64,000 bases of DNA from Treponema sp. UBA1793 (GTDB lineage Bacteria; Spirochaetota; Spirochaetia; Treponematales; Treponemataceae). The DNA lies in the NCBI GenBank assembly GCA_002314445.1, contig DCFX01000088.1:1-64000 (forward strand), written 5' to 3'. This document shows positions 26,149-34,886 of this stretch, in pieces. Position numbers and translations under genes: made by a program. Under the pieces are notes generated by a model. It ran no database searches. It worked only from the letters and a program-made list of their open reading frames with translations, and was not told where the DNA came from. Each line of letters begins with the position of its first letter. The stretch's first letter is position 1.

Positions 26149-27270
26149 TCACTGTTTTCCGTACCTGATACGGGGATCGACTACTGCAAGCAGTATGTCC
26201 GAAATCACCATGCCAATAAGTACGAGAGCCGAAATGAACATGCTGTTCGCAAGCACAAGATTTATATCTTCCTGAAGGACAGCCTCATACATGAGTCTGC
26301 CTATTCCCGGATATGAAAAAATAATTTCAAGAACGAGCGATCCGCTGAACAGGCTTGCAAGCAGATTCGCGCTCCCAGTTATATACGGATTGAGCGTATT
26401 GCGGAAAGCGTGATTGAGATACACGCGCCTTTCGCTTATGCCCCGCGCCCTGAGCGCCATAATATACGGCATTCCCATCTGATCGAGCATCGTTGCACGG
26501 ATCATGCGCATTGTTCCGCCGACACCTCCCAGAAACGACGCAAGAAGCGGCAGGAAAACATGATATGTATAGCTGAACGTAAACTTTCCGGGCGCATACG
26601 AGAACGGAAAATCAGGATATGCCGTCACCGGAAAAAGGCCGGTCACAGAAGCAAACAGCTGCAGCAGGATAAGGAGCAGGATGCCCGGAAAGGCATGAAA
26701 GAATAATGCGAAAAAGGTTGCGGCTATATCTATATTCGTTCCCGCTTTACTCGAAAAATAAATCCCCAGCAGAAACGAAAACAGTGTAATGAATACCAGC
26801 GAAATAAGATTAAGGATAATTGAATTAACAAGGCGCGATTTTATGAGGAACGCGACCGGTGCCCGGGAAACAAGAGATACACCGAGATCGTGATGCACAA
26901 ACACACGGCTCAGCCATTTGAAGTACTGCACGTAAAAAGGTTTATCCAGTCCGTATTCGGCACGCAGCGCGGCCATCTGTCCGGCAGAGAACGATGATTC
27001 AGCCTTTGCACCTGCTGAATTTATACCTTTCCCGCCGGACTCACTCGACATCAGCTGCTGAGTCATCATCTGATCGACAACATCGCCGGGAGCGAGTGCC
27101 ATAAGGCCGAACATCGCAAAACCAAGCAGAAAAAGCAGCACAATCATCGTAATAAAACGGCCGGTAATATAGGAAACGAGTGGTGCCTTCGAGCGGAATT
27201 TATTCCAGGGAAAAGCGATTATACAGGCTGCACCTTTTATATAATACGAAATTTTTTTTATGTGATTCAT
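26149..27270 (-). CDS. oppB: Oligopeptide ABC transporter permease OppB
   Basis: A 373-residue permease with about six membrane helices: an N-terminal helix after a 35-residue cytoplasmic extension, LGFAMFGLMALAPGDVVDQMM, YGLDKPFYVQYFKWLSRVFVHHDLGVSL, and the EAA loop ALRARGISERRVYLNHAFRNTLNPYIT. A Ser/Gly/Ala-rich insert lies near residue 75-92. It overlaps oppA by 4 nt and is followed by the OppC-OppD fusion after 7 nt. Confidence 0.9.
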   Translation of the reverse strand: MNHIKKISYYIKGAACIIAFPWNKFRSKAPLVSYITGRFITMIVLLFLLGFAMFGLMALAPGDVVDQMMTQQLMSSESGGKGINSAGAKAESSFSAGQMAALRAEYGLDKPFYVQYFKWLSRVFVHHDLGVSLVSRAPVAFLIKSRLVNSIILNLISLVFITLFSFLLGIYFSSKAGTNIDIAATFFALFFHAFPGILLLILLQLFASVTGLFPVTAYPDFPFSYAPGKFTFSYTYHVFLPLLASFLGGVGGTMRMIRATMLDQMGMPYIMALRARGISERRVYLNHAFRNTLNPYITGSANLLASLFSGSLVLEIIFSYPGIGRLMYEAVLQEDINLVLANSMFISALVLIGMVISDILLAVVDPRIRYGKQ

Positions 27271-29108
27271 ATTCCTGCCTGTTGTTTTAAAAATACATAA
27301 TCGGTTTTTGCGCCGTTTAAATTATCATAATACACATTTGACAGATCCCACTTATTTTGGATTGCGAAGAAACTGCGCGGACGTACAAGATAAATGACAG
27401 GACACTGTTCCAGAATAATCCTCTGGTATTCATCCCAAATCGGAGCAGCCGCTGCATGATCATTTGTATAACAGCCTTCGTTGTACAGATAGTCGACACG
27501 CGCCTCCCACCCTGTCGCAGGCTTTTCCTGCAGCGGATACCACAAATGAAGATTGCCGTTTGAAGGCCACACATTGCTTCCCTGCGATGGAAAGAAACTA
27601 TTTCCGAAACCGATAATAATGGACTGCCAGTCGTACGACGACGTAAGGGATTCAATAAGTTTCTGGAAATCAATCTGGCGGATATTCACTTTTATGCCGA
27701 CTCTGGAACATTCGTCCGCAATAATCTGTGCAATATCATTAGTAACGGTGCTTGTCGCTGCCAGCGACAAATCAAACTCTACAGGCCTCCCCTTCTCATC
27801 GCACAAAATATTATCATCATTTTTCTTCATTCCGCACTTCTTCAGAAGCACGAGCGCCTTCTTAGGATCATACCGGTACTGCAGCGTAATCTCAGGATTA
27901 TAATACGGATTTGCCTCCGGAAAAAACGAATATTTCGGTTCAGCAAGGCCACGGTATGTCTGCGTAATGATTCTGTCGCGGTTCAAAAGGCAGCTCATCG
28001 CCTGCCGGAATTCCTTACGCGTAAACCATTCATAATATGGTTTATCATTGTTTTTAGGATTCTGATTGAACGACCAGAATGAAGCCCCCTGCCCGCCCTC
28101 CGCATTGAACACCGTGTAATCATTTTTCTGATTATTGACAACGTCGCTCACATTTTCAGGTTTCGGAGTGTACGTTTCAGCCTTCCCCTGTTTGAAAAGC
28201 AGATAATTCATATTTTCATCGCCGATAATCTGAATTATCTCCTGCTCTGGGTATGGTTCTGTCACACCGTTCTTATCCTTATCCCAGTAATACGGATTAC
28301 GTTTTAGGACAAGACGCTGTCCCAGTGCATATTCGGTAATATACCATCTTCCCATAGAAGGAATGGTTTTCGGATCTACAGCAACGCTGAACAGATTTTT
28401 TACGCCGTCGACACCCCCCTCCTCTTTCGCCCGCCGGTATATGAACGACGGACACAAACTCATATTTGCAGCAAGAAGCGGTTCTGCAACAATACGGGGA
28501 AACACAAAATCAAACCGGCTGTCATCAATTTTAACAATATCTATATGCTTCTCTGTCCCGTCAGGCATTGTCACGAACTGCTGCGGATAGCCGGAACTCT
28601 GGAACGCTTTATCGCCGTAAATTTCGTTGTACAGGAAAACAGCATCATCGGAAGTAACCGGTATCTTTTTATCGGAACCGTAGTATGTCCAGTACATATC
28701 ACTGCGGAGGGTACAATGAACTGTAAGGGTTCCCTTTTCCGTATCGGTTTCAACTGAAAAACAGGCACAGTGCGGAGTCCATTCCTTCAGCGTCCTGTCG
28801 TAGTCGAAAAGAAAATCCGTCGTCTGGGAAATAAGTTCGTCGCTGTCCGCATCCCGTTCAGCTATGTACTGATTGAAGGTTTTGGGGTCATTCGTCATCG
28901 TGCTATACCATGTACCGCCCGTTATTCCGGGAACATAGCCGCCGCCCTTCCAGGGTTTGGACTGCGTTTTTGAAATGAGGTCCGTATTCATGCTTCCGGT
29001 AAGCTTATTAATTTCCTCTTCAGTCATTTCCGGCACTTTAGTACAACCGGTAACAACTACGGCCGCCAGCATTATGATGCATATATGTATTTTTAATTTC
29101 ACCTTCAT
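27267..29108 (-). CDS. oppA: Oligopeptide-binding lipoprotein (SBP family 5)
   Basis: A 613-residue extracytoplasmic solute-binding protein with a lipoprotein signal peptide ending in VVTGC. The family 5 fold is seen in the cluster with DDAVFLYNEIYGDKAF, WYITEYALGQRLVLKRNPYYWDKDKNGV, FRQAMSCLLNRDRIITQTYRGLAEP and YDPKKALVLLKKCGMKK. It would hand peptides, or another bulky solute, to OppB and the fused OppC-OppD. No Shine-Dalgarno is seen; TTGACG (29143-29138), 17 nt, AACAAT (29120-29115) end 6 nt before the ATG, which suggests its own leaderless transcript in the 50-nt gap after the outer-membrane gene. Confidence 0.9.
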   Translation of the reverse strand: MKVKLKIHICIIMLAAVVVTGCTKVPEMTEEEINKLTGSMNTDLISKTQSKPWKGGGYVPGITGGTWYSTMTNDPKTFNQYIAERDADSDELISQTTDFLFDYDRTLKEWTPHCACFSVETDTEKGTLTVHCTLRSDMYWTYYGSDKKIPVTSDDAVFLYNEIYGDKAFQSSGYPQQFVTMPDGTEKHIDIVKIDDSRFDFVFPRIVAEPLLAANMSLCPSFIYRRAKEEGGVDGVKNLFSVAVDPKTIPSMGRWYITEYALGQRLVLKRNPYYWDKDKNGVTEPYPEQEIIQIIGDENMNYLLFKQGKAETYTPKPENVSDVVNNQKNDYTVFNAEGGQGASFWSFNQNPKNNDKPYYEWFTRKEFRQAMSCLLNRDRIITQTYRGLAEPKYSFFPEANPYYNPEITLQYRYDPKKALVLLKKCGMKKNDDNILCDEKGRPVEFDLSLAATSTVTNDIAQIIADECSRVGIKVNIRQIDFQKLIESLTSSYDWQSIIIGFGNSFFPSQGSNVWPSNGNLHLWYPLQEKPATGWEARVDYLYNEGCYTNDHAAAAPIWDEYQRIILEQCPVIYLVRPRSFFAIQNKWDLSNVYYDNLNGAKTDYVFLKQQAGI

Positions 29109-29158
29109 TCCAACATTGTTGCATATCGGAATAAAGGCGTCAAGAAAGGAATGAAGTA

Positions 29159-30490
29159 CTATTTTTTGCCGGGAGCGTATTTATATGTCCAATAGACACC
29201 TGTAGACCAGCTGGTACGGTTATAACCATCAAACGCCGTACGGTTCTCGTAATCGAAATCGAAAGAAAGCGAATGACGGTTATTCAGGATGAACGTAAAT
29301 TCGGGCCGGATGTCAAGAACAAAACCGCCGGACCAGTCTTTTGTCGTATCATAATAAAGATTATCATTTTTGTCGCTCCATCTCCTGTCGGCAGATCCCC
29401 ATGCGCACGACGTCCACGCGCCAAGAAGGATGCTGCCGGAAAGTTCCATATCGACAGAACCGCCCACATAGTATGACGGCGTATAATTTGTGTTTTCAAA
29501 CCAGTTTATGCCGGCTTCAGGAGAGATTGTTATACCTGTTTCAGGGATAACAATTGTCAATGCAGCTCCTGTTCCATTGGCCATATCACCGTTATGATCG
29601 TTGTCAATTGAATCCCATGCAAAATAAGCGTCAACTTTAAAAGACTTCGTAAAAGCAAACGTAATCCCCGAATACAGATTACCGTTTTTCTGGAAGAGTC
29701 CTTCATACGCAAAAGCTGCGGTAAAAAAATCAGCAGGATGAACGGAAAAGCCGAAATTCATAACAGGATTGTCTGTATCAGCTCCACTGGGGATTGCAAT
29801 GCCTGTTTCAAGTATATTCTCGTAACGATAGCGGATACCGATTGCGGTTTTTGCATATGTATTTGCATAAGGAACAAAACCGACTACGTCATAAGATCCC
29901 GGTACATCGGGTGTAAACTGGTATGTTCCGGTCGTACCGGGACGGTCATTGTATGCGGTGCTGAAACCTCCTTCGCGGATGTGTGCAGCAGCTTCCCATA
30001 CAGATGAACCATATGAAGGTGCAGGTCCCACTGTCCAGTTAAGTTTTGTTCCCACTCCTGCATCAAACCCTTTAAAAGGATGCATAAGGAAATTTACATA
30101 ATAAGAATCCATTTCCGTATTTTCAGATCCTGAAGAAAGATCATTCCAAATACCGTGCAGATTTATGCCGCTGCTGTTTCCCGCATTGTAGTAATGAAAA
30201 GAAAGAGGCGAACGAGACGTATTCACGAAAGAAAGGCTGTCGAGAGAATTGTCGTCATTCCAGTTTGCAACAGCGCCCCAGTTAATCATACCGTCAATTG
30301 TGAACATACCCATATCGACGCGGGCCTGGAGCGTGTCAAGAACACCGTAATATTTCATATCCGAACTGCCGAGAGGCCCGCCCAATCCCGTCCATACAGT
30401 ATTTTCAACACCAGCGGCAGGCAGAACCTGTCCGGAAAGGGCAGCACCAGCAAAAAATACAACTGCAAGAACAAGAACCAGTTTCTTCAT
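29159..30490 (-). CDS. Putative outer-membrane beta-barrel protein
   Basis: A 443-residue protein with a clean signal peptide (LVLVLAVVFFAGAALSGQ) and then alternating hydrophobic/polar strands rich in glycine, aromatic and asparagine residues (FGFSVHPADFFTAAFAYEGLF, GAALTIVIPETGITISPEAGINWF), ending in an aromatic strand (WSTGVYWTYKYAPGKK). This is the look of a spirochaete outer-membrane barrel; no family name can be given. AGGGGAAAAAG precedes the ATG, with a TATAAT box at 30517-30512. It ends 50 nt before oppA on the same strand, so it might feed the peptide transporter. Confidence 0.75.
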   Translation of the reverse strand: MKKLVLVLAVVFFAGAALSGQVLPAAGVENTVWTGLGGPLGSSDMKYYGVLDTLQARVDMGMFTIDGMINWGAVANWNDDNSLDSLSFVNTSRSPLSFHYYNAGNSSGINLHGIWNDLSSGSENTEMDSYYVNFLMHPFKGFDAGVGTKLNWTVGPAPSYGSSVWEAAAHIREGGFSTAYNDRPGTTGTYQFTPDVPGSYDVVGFVPYANTYAKTAIGIRYRYENILETGIAIPSGADTDNPVMNFGFSVHPADFFTAAFAYEGLFQKNGNLYSGITFAFTKSFKVDAYFAWDSIDNDHNGDMANGTGAALTIVIPETGITISPEAGINWFENTNYTPSYYVGGSVDMELSGSILLGAWTSCAWGSADRRWSDKNDNLYYDTTKDWSGGFVLDIRPEFTFILNNRHSLSFDFDYENRTAFDGYNRTSWSTGVYWTYKYAPGKK

Positions 30491-30703
30491 CTTTTTCCCC
30501 TGAATAAAATGATTATAACTCTAATTGAATATAAATCTTTCGTCAATCAATAATCCCGCCACAAGCAGCGTGGTTATTGTTCTCTGAATGTATCACAGCC
30601 GGGATTAATACCTTTCATACGCTCCTGGGTTCGGATATTAAAACCTCCGTACAAATCAACAATTCTGCCGCACCAATAAAGTTAAATAATTATATCAAAA
30701 AAA

Positions 30704-30732
30704 AACTGCCGTTTTTACACGGCAGTTTTTTT
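30704..30732 (-). terminator. Terminator after the MsmX-type ATPase gene
   Basis: ACTGCCG and CGGCAGT form a 7-bp stem flanked by long A and T runs, extending the pairing. It can act in both directions but lies 15 nt past the minus-strand ATPase gene. The rest of the 256-nt gap to the barrel gene holds only that gene's promoter. Confidence 0.88.
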
Positions 30733-30746
30733 GAAGCTGATTTAGA

Positions 30747-31868
30747 TTACCACTTCTTCTCTACTATATCACAAATATTCAGTTCGCCTTCATCCATTGT
30801 AAAGAACTTGGCACGGTTCATATCCGGAATAAAGTTAACTGTATCACCAAGGCGGAATTCAGCAGTAGCAGCTGTACGGGCGATCATGCTCTGGCCTTTG
30901 TTTGTAAGCAGATACAGGTGAGTCTCGGCACCAAGCGGTTCCCGGTTTGTAATCTTCATCTGCATGTTATTCTGGGGAACCGGTTTGTCAGTAAACTTTA
31001 CATCTTCCGGGCGGATACCGAATGATACATCCTTTCCAACATATGCCTTGAGATCTTTAGCCTGAGCATCGGTCGGTGTAATCTCGAAAGAACCTTCGTC
31101 GCAGACAATCTTTCCGTTCTTTTCAAGAACTTTAACTGTCATGAAGTTCATCGGCGGTGTTCCGATGAATCCCGCAACAAATTTGTTGATCGGGTTGTTG
31201 TACAGGTACAGCGGAGCACCAATCTGCTGGATAACGCCGTCTTTCATAACGACAATCGTCGTACCGAGCGTCATAGCCTCGGTCTGGTCGTGGGTAACGT
31301 AAATCATCGTTGCCTGCAGACGATTATGAATCTCTGCAAGTTCCGAACGCATTGTTACACGGAGTTTTGCATCAAGATTTGAAAGCGGTTCATCAAAGAG
31401 GAAGACTTTCGGGTTACGGACGATTGCACGTCCTACAGCAACACGCTGGCGCTGACCGCCGGAAAGAGCCTTCGGTTTGCGGTCAAGATACTGTGTCAGG
31501 CCAAGCTGTTTTGCAGCATCTTTTACACGGCGGTCGATTTCTGCTTTGTCCATTTTGCGGATCTTAAGTCCGAATGCCATGTTGTCGTACACGGTCATAT
31601 GCGGATACAGAGCGTAGTTCTGGAATACCATAGCGATATCGCGGTCTTTCGGCGGAACGTCGTTCATTTCCACACCGTCGATATACAGTTTTCCTTCGCT
31701 GATATCTTCAAGACCTGCAATCATGCGGAGTGTTGTTGATTTACCGCATCCGGATGGACCGACAAGAACGCAGAATTCCTTGTCTTCAATTGTGATATTG
31801 GCATTTGTTACTGCACGGACATTGCCGTCGTAAATTTTGCCGATACCCTTCAGTTCTACCTTAGCCAT
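30747..31868 (-). CDS. Sugar ABC transporter ATPase (MsmX/UgpC type)
   Basis: A 373-residue ATPase with Walker A ([19 protein letters not shown]), Q-loop [14 protein letters not shown], signature [16 protein letters not shown], Walker [14 protein letters not shown] and a C-terminal TOBE region with [10 protein letters not shown] and GAETHLYLL. It belongs to the class-I carbohydrate importers. No permease or binding protein is adjacent, so it is probably a shared motor serving several sugar transporters, like MsmX and MsiK. It has a strong promoter, a GGGAGG ribosome-binding site and a terminator of its own. Confidence 0.92.
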   Translation of the reverse strand: MAKVELKGIGKIYDGNVRAVTNANITIEDKEFCVLVGPSGCGKSTTLRMIAGLEDISEGKLYIDGVEMNDVPPKDRDIAMVFQNYALYPHMTVYDNMAFGLKIRKMDKAEIDRRVKDAAKQLGLTQYLDRKPKALSGGQRQRVAVGRAIVRNPKVFLFDEPLSNLDAKLRVTMRSELAEIHNRLQATMIYVTHDQTEAMTLGTTIVVMKDGVIQQIGAPLYLYNNPINKFVAGFIGTPPMNFMTVKVLEKNGKIVCDEGSFEITPTDAQAKDLKAYVGKDVSFGIRPEDVKFTDKPVPQNNMQMKITNREPLGAETHLYLLTNKGQSMIARTAATAEFRLGDTVNFIPDMNRAKFFTMDEGELNICDIVEKKW

Positions 31869-31885
31869 AGTGGCCTCCCTTGGGG

Positions 31886-31930
31886 TTATATTATGAATAT
31901 AATTGTAAGCGCAAAAGTGTATATTGTCAA
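31886..31930 (-). promoter_or_regulatory. Promoter and palindrome of the MsmX-type gene
   Basis: On the minus strand TTGACA (31930-31925), 17 nt, TACAAT (31907-31902) form a near-consensus promoter. A perfect palindrome TTATATT-ATG-AATATAA (31886-31902) spans the -10 edge and the expected start site, where a repressor would block transcription. Confidence 0.72.
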
Positions 31931-31931
31931 A

Positions 31932-32654
31932 TCAGAAATGAACAATATTTTTAATCCAGGGATCGAGCAGAACAAACAGAATTTCAAGAAGTAAAGCGGG
32001 GAGAAAATTAGCTGTTTTGATTTTGCGCAGGTTCAGCAGGTTTATGCCTATCATGACGATAAGCGCTCCGCCGCATCCTGTCAATTCGGCTATCAAAACA
32101 TCGGTAACATACGGCTTTACAAATGCGGAAAGCAGCGTAAGCGCTCCCTGATAGAAGAGTACGGCAATAAATGAGAAAACAGTCCCCGCCCCCATTGCAG
32201 CCGCGAACGTTATAGCCATAAATCCGTCAAGAATCGATTTTGTGAAAATTATTGTGTAATCTTTTTCTATTGCAGCCTTAAAGGAACCTATAATAGCCAT
32301 GGCTCCGACACAGAACAGAACTGATGCGTTCAGAAACGCATACGCAAAATTCTTTCCGCCCTGCTCTTCCTTTCCGCGGCCCCTGTATACAAGGTGCTGC
32401 AGAAAACCGCCGAAACGCAGGATGAGTCCGTCAATATCCCACCATGTTCCGAGGATGCCGCCAAGAATCATTGACAGTGCAAGATATACGATGTTCTGGT
32501 ATTTGAACGCCATCTGCAGCCCTATGATGACAACGACGATACCTGCTGCTGTCTGAATAATATCGGAAAGTGCAGTCGTCATCCTGCGTGCACACAACAG
32601 ACCTATAACAGAACCGAGTATAATCGCCGCACAGTTTACGAAAACAGCTATCAT
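31932..32654 (-). CDS. DUF554 family membrane protein
   Basis: A 240-residue protein with about seven membrane helices, matching the DUF554 (YdfK) pattern: VNCAAIILGSVIGLL, GLQMAFKYQNIVYLALSMILGGILGTWWDID, GAMAIIGSFKAAIEKDYTIIFTKSILDGFMAITFAAAMGAG, and the late GGALIVMIGINLL. No function is established. AGGTGAAAA precedes the ATG. It sits between the MsmX-type gene and the tRNA-Leu, whose terminator lies just upstream of it. Confidence 0.88.
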   Translation of the reverse strand: MIAVFVNCAAIILGSVIGLLCARRMTTALSDIIQTAAGIVVVIIGLQMAFKYQNIVYLALSMILGGILGTWWDIDGLILRFGGFLQHLVYRGRGKEEQGGKNFAYAFLNASVLFCVGAMAIIGSFKAAIEKDYTIIFTKSILDGFMAITFAAAMGAGTVFSFIAVLFYQGALTLLSAFVKPYVTDVLIAELTGCGGALIVMIGINLLNLRKIKTANFLPALLLEILFVLLDPWIKNIVHF

Positions 32655-32667
32655 TTTTCACCTGCAT

Positions 32668-32702
32668 AAAAAAAAAGATTACCGTTTTACGGTAATCTTT
32701 TT
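32668..32702 (-). terminator. Terminator after tRNA-Leu
   Basis: GATTACCG (32677-32684) pairs with CGGTAATC (32690-32697) over a 5-nt loop, flanked by nine A on one side and a five-T run on the other. On the minus strand it ends the tRNA-Leu transcript 6 nt after the tRNA. Confidence 0.9.
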
Positions 32703-32707
32703 GCTGT

Positions 32708-32789
32708 TGCGGAGAACCTGACTTGAACAGGCAAGCCTTTCGGCACCAGCACCTCAAGCTGGCGTGTCTACCAATTCCACCATCCCCGC
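32708..32789 (-). tRNA. tRNA-Leu (anticodon GAG)
   Basis: Read on the minus strand, a complete class II tRNA of 82 nt: acceptor GCGGGGA pairs with TCTCCGC, anticodon arm CCAGC-TTGAGGT-GCTGG with anticodon GAG (reads CUC and CUU), a long variable arm TGCCGAAAGGC, and T arm GCCTG-TTCAAGT-CAGGT. Discriminator base A; the CCA end is not encoded. It lies 36 nt past the HD-GYP gene on the same strand and could be processed from that transcript. Confidence 0.95.
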
Positions 32790-32825
32790 GTGTGAACAGC
32801 ATATTATCAAAAAGTATAAAAAGTG

Positions 32826-34886
32826 TCAATCAGAAAATAACAAAACAAATGTTTTTACAATCTGCGGATCAAACTGTTTTCCGGCTCCCCTCAGGACTGT
32901 TTCAAGCGCATTTTTTTCAGAAACTGCTTTATAATCAACGCGGTCATGAGTGAGTGCGTCAAATGCATCCACAACTGCAAAAATGCGTGCAAGGTACGGA
33001 ATTTTTTCACCTTTGAACCCGTTCGGGTACCCCTTCCCGTCCCAGCGTTCATGATGGCAGAGTATGTCGGTGGCGACAGGTTCCAGATCCGGAACGGAAC
33101 ATGCAAGCCGGTATCCTGCTACTGAATGCAGCTTTTTCTGTTCAAGTTCTTTTTCGGTAAGGTTGTTCTGCCTCTTGGCAAGAATTCCTGCGGGAACAGT
33201 CTGCTTGCCGATATCATGAAATTTTGCAAGGGTATTCAGATTCTGCATCTGTTCACCGGTAAGTCCCAGTACCTTTCCCAGCCTGGCTGCAAGTTCCTCG
33301 ACACGGGCCTCATGTTCTTTCGTTTCGCGCCCTGTATCGGAAAGTGCTTTTGAAAGCGACAGGACAAGCTCTTTATTGACTTCGGAATTGCTGAGAAGAA
33401 GTTTCCGCATCATGCCGTTACGGGCACTGTCGACAATTTCCTGCATGGGCACATCAGGGTTTGGACGGGAGACGACTTTGTATTCTATTGTAACACGAAA
33501 AGGCAGAATGCTTTCCCTCTGAAGGGTCCCGTTAATCTGCCCGAAAATTCCGGAAGCTGCATCCTCCTGCAAATCAGGTAATAAAACGATGATAATATCG
33601 TCATCGCATGCCGCAAAATCTTCTGTACGGAGACGCTGTTTCAGAATAGTGGCAAACTTTACAAGAACCATATCGTATGCAGCTTCCCCGAATCCGTTTT
33701 TAATAAACTGAAGGCCGTTGATGCTGCAGGCTGCCGCACAATACGGATATTTGCGGTATAAATTGATTTCTGAAATTTTCCGGTCAAGCATCATGCGGCT
33801 TGCAAGCCCTGTAAGGCGGTCTGTCATTGCAGTCTGCTTCATTATATTGTACATCTGCTTTAGTTCCGTAATATCCGAAAACTGAAGCAGCGTTCCGTGT
33901 ATGCGGTCTTTGTTGCTGTTGAGACATATATAATCAAGTTTGAACACTCTGCTTCCGGAGTCTGTATCAATTGTAACTTCTGCTGTAGTTTCTGCCGATC
34001 TCCGTCTGATTTGTCCGGAAAGTTTTGAGCTGAGAAAGCCGGAAATCGTCATATTTCCGTACATTTTCCTGTCAAGCCGGAAAAGGATTCGGGCGGTATT
34101 ATTATAGTCAACAAGCATATCATGCGTATCAAAAAGAATAACAGGAACCGACAGGCTGTTGAAAATACCCATCCGCAGCCCCACAAGACTAAAGCGGGGA
34201 CGATACTTGTACACGAGGTAATACATGAGGATTGATAAAAACAGCATTATATCAGGCTGCACAAACCAGAATTTTTCAACCTGAGTAAGCCTGATTATCA
34301 AAAATCCTCCTGTCGATGTTGCAAGCGTAATAAAGATCATGTATATATAACGTGAAGAATAACGGAACGCATTCTGTATACATTTTGCAACAAGCATAAG
34401 AATGCATATGGCAAGAACCGTAATGCAGTAAATTATATATATAAAAAAAGGAATGCCTTTAAAAAATAAAAGAACCTTCGTTCCCGCAACCGGATCATAC
34501 CTTACGGTAAACACCCACAAAGTAACCGGATTTGTGATAAACAGTATACCGACGGCTGCTGTAAGAACGGCAAGACACAGGGAAATGAGGTTTATCCTTT
34601 TTTGGTCTATCTGTATTAATAAAAGGACAAAACGGACAAGAAAGAAATAAAAACCTATATACGCCATTGCGGACAAACTGGCTGCCCACAGCAGCACGGA
34701 AGATGAAATAAAGCGGAAGTTCGCAAAAAAATCAAAAAAAAGCAGAAAAACTGCAGAAAGCGCACTGCACACCTGTATACCTGCGGTATTATGACCAGCA
34801 TCAGAAATATCTCTGAGCGTGGAGGAGAATAATACCAGCTGATATAAAAGCAGAACAATGCAGACAATCCGCAAAATTACTACCAT
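32826..34886 (-). CDS. Membrane HD-GYP protein with PAS-like and degenerate GGDEF domains
   Basis: A 686-residue protein. Residues 1-235 hold seven or so membrane helices (histidine-kinase 7TM type), about 240-345 a PAS-like domain (ILFDTHDMLVDYNNTARIL), about 350-510 a GGDEF-like domain beginning TDRLTGLASR but with ACDDDIII where GGDEF should be, so it cannot make cyclic-di-GMP. The C-terminus (about 515-686) is a canonical HD-GYP phosphodiesterase: KFHDIGKQTVP, HHERWDGKGYPNGFKGEKIPYLARI, VDAFDALTHDR. The membrane part probably senses a ligand that controls cyclic-di-GMP breakdown. Its ATG overlaps the end of the EF-G gene, so the two are co-transcribed. Confidence 0.88.
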   Translation of the reverse strand: MVVILRIVCIVLLLYQLVLFSSTLRDISDAGHNTAGIQVCSALSAVFLLFFDFFANFRFISSSVLLWAASLSAMAYIGFYFFLVRFVLLLIQIDQKRINLISLCLAVLTAAVGILFITNPVTLWVFTVRYDPVAGTKVLLFFKGIPFFIYIIYCITVLAICILMLVAKCIQNAFRYSSRYIYMIFITLATSTGGFLIIRLTQVEKFWFVQPDIMLFLSILMYYLVYKYRPRFSLVGLRMGIFNSLSVPVILFDTHDMLVDYNNTARILFRLDRKMYGNMTISGFLSSKLSGQIRRRSAETTAEVTIDTDSGSRVFKLDYICLNSNKDRIHGTLLQFSDITELKQMYNIMKQTAMTDRLTGLASRMMLDRKISEINLYRKYPYCAAACSINGLQFIKNGFGEAAYDMVLVKFATILKQRLRTEDFAACDDDIIIVLLPDLQEDAASGIFGQINGTLQRESILPFRVTIEYKVVSRPNPDVPMQEIVDSARNGMMRKLLLSNSEVNKELVLSLSKALSDTGRETKEHEARVEELAARLGKVLGLTGEQMQNLNTLAKFHDIGKQTVPAGILAKRQNNLTEKELEQKKLHSVAGYRLACSVPDLEPVATDILCHHERWDGKGYPNGFKGEKIPYLARIFAVVDAFDALTHDRVDYKAVSEKNALETVLRGAGKQFDPQIVKTFVLLFSD

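Noticed and set aside
29020..29050. OppA segment MTEEEINKL as another EIDxL motif
   Set aside because: Single copy, lacks the LSQ/LTQ start and has Asn in place of Asp; weak chance resemblance.
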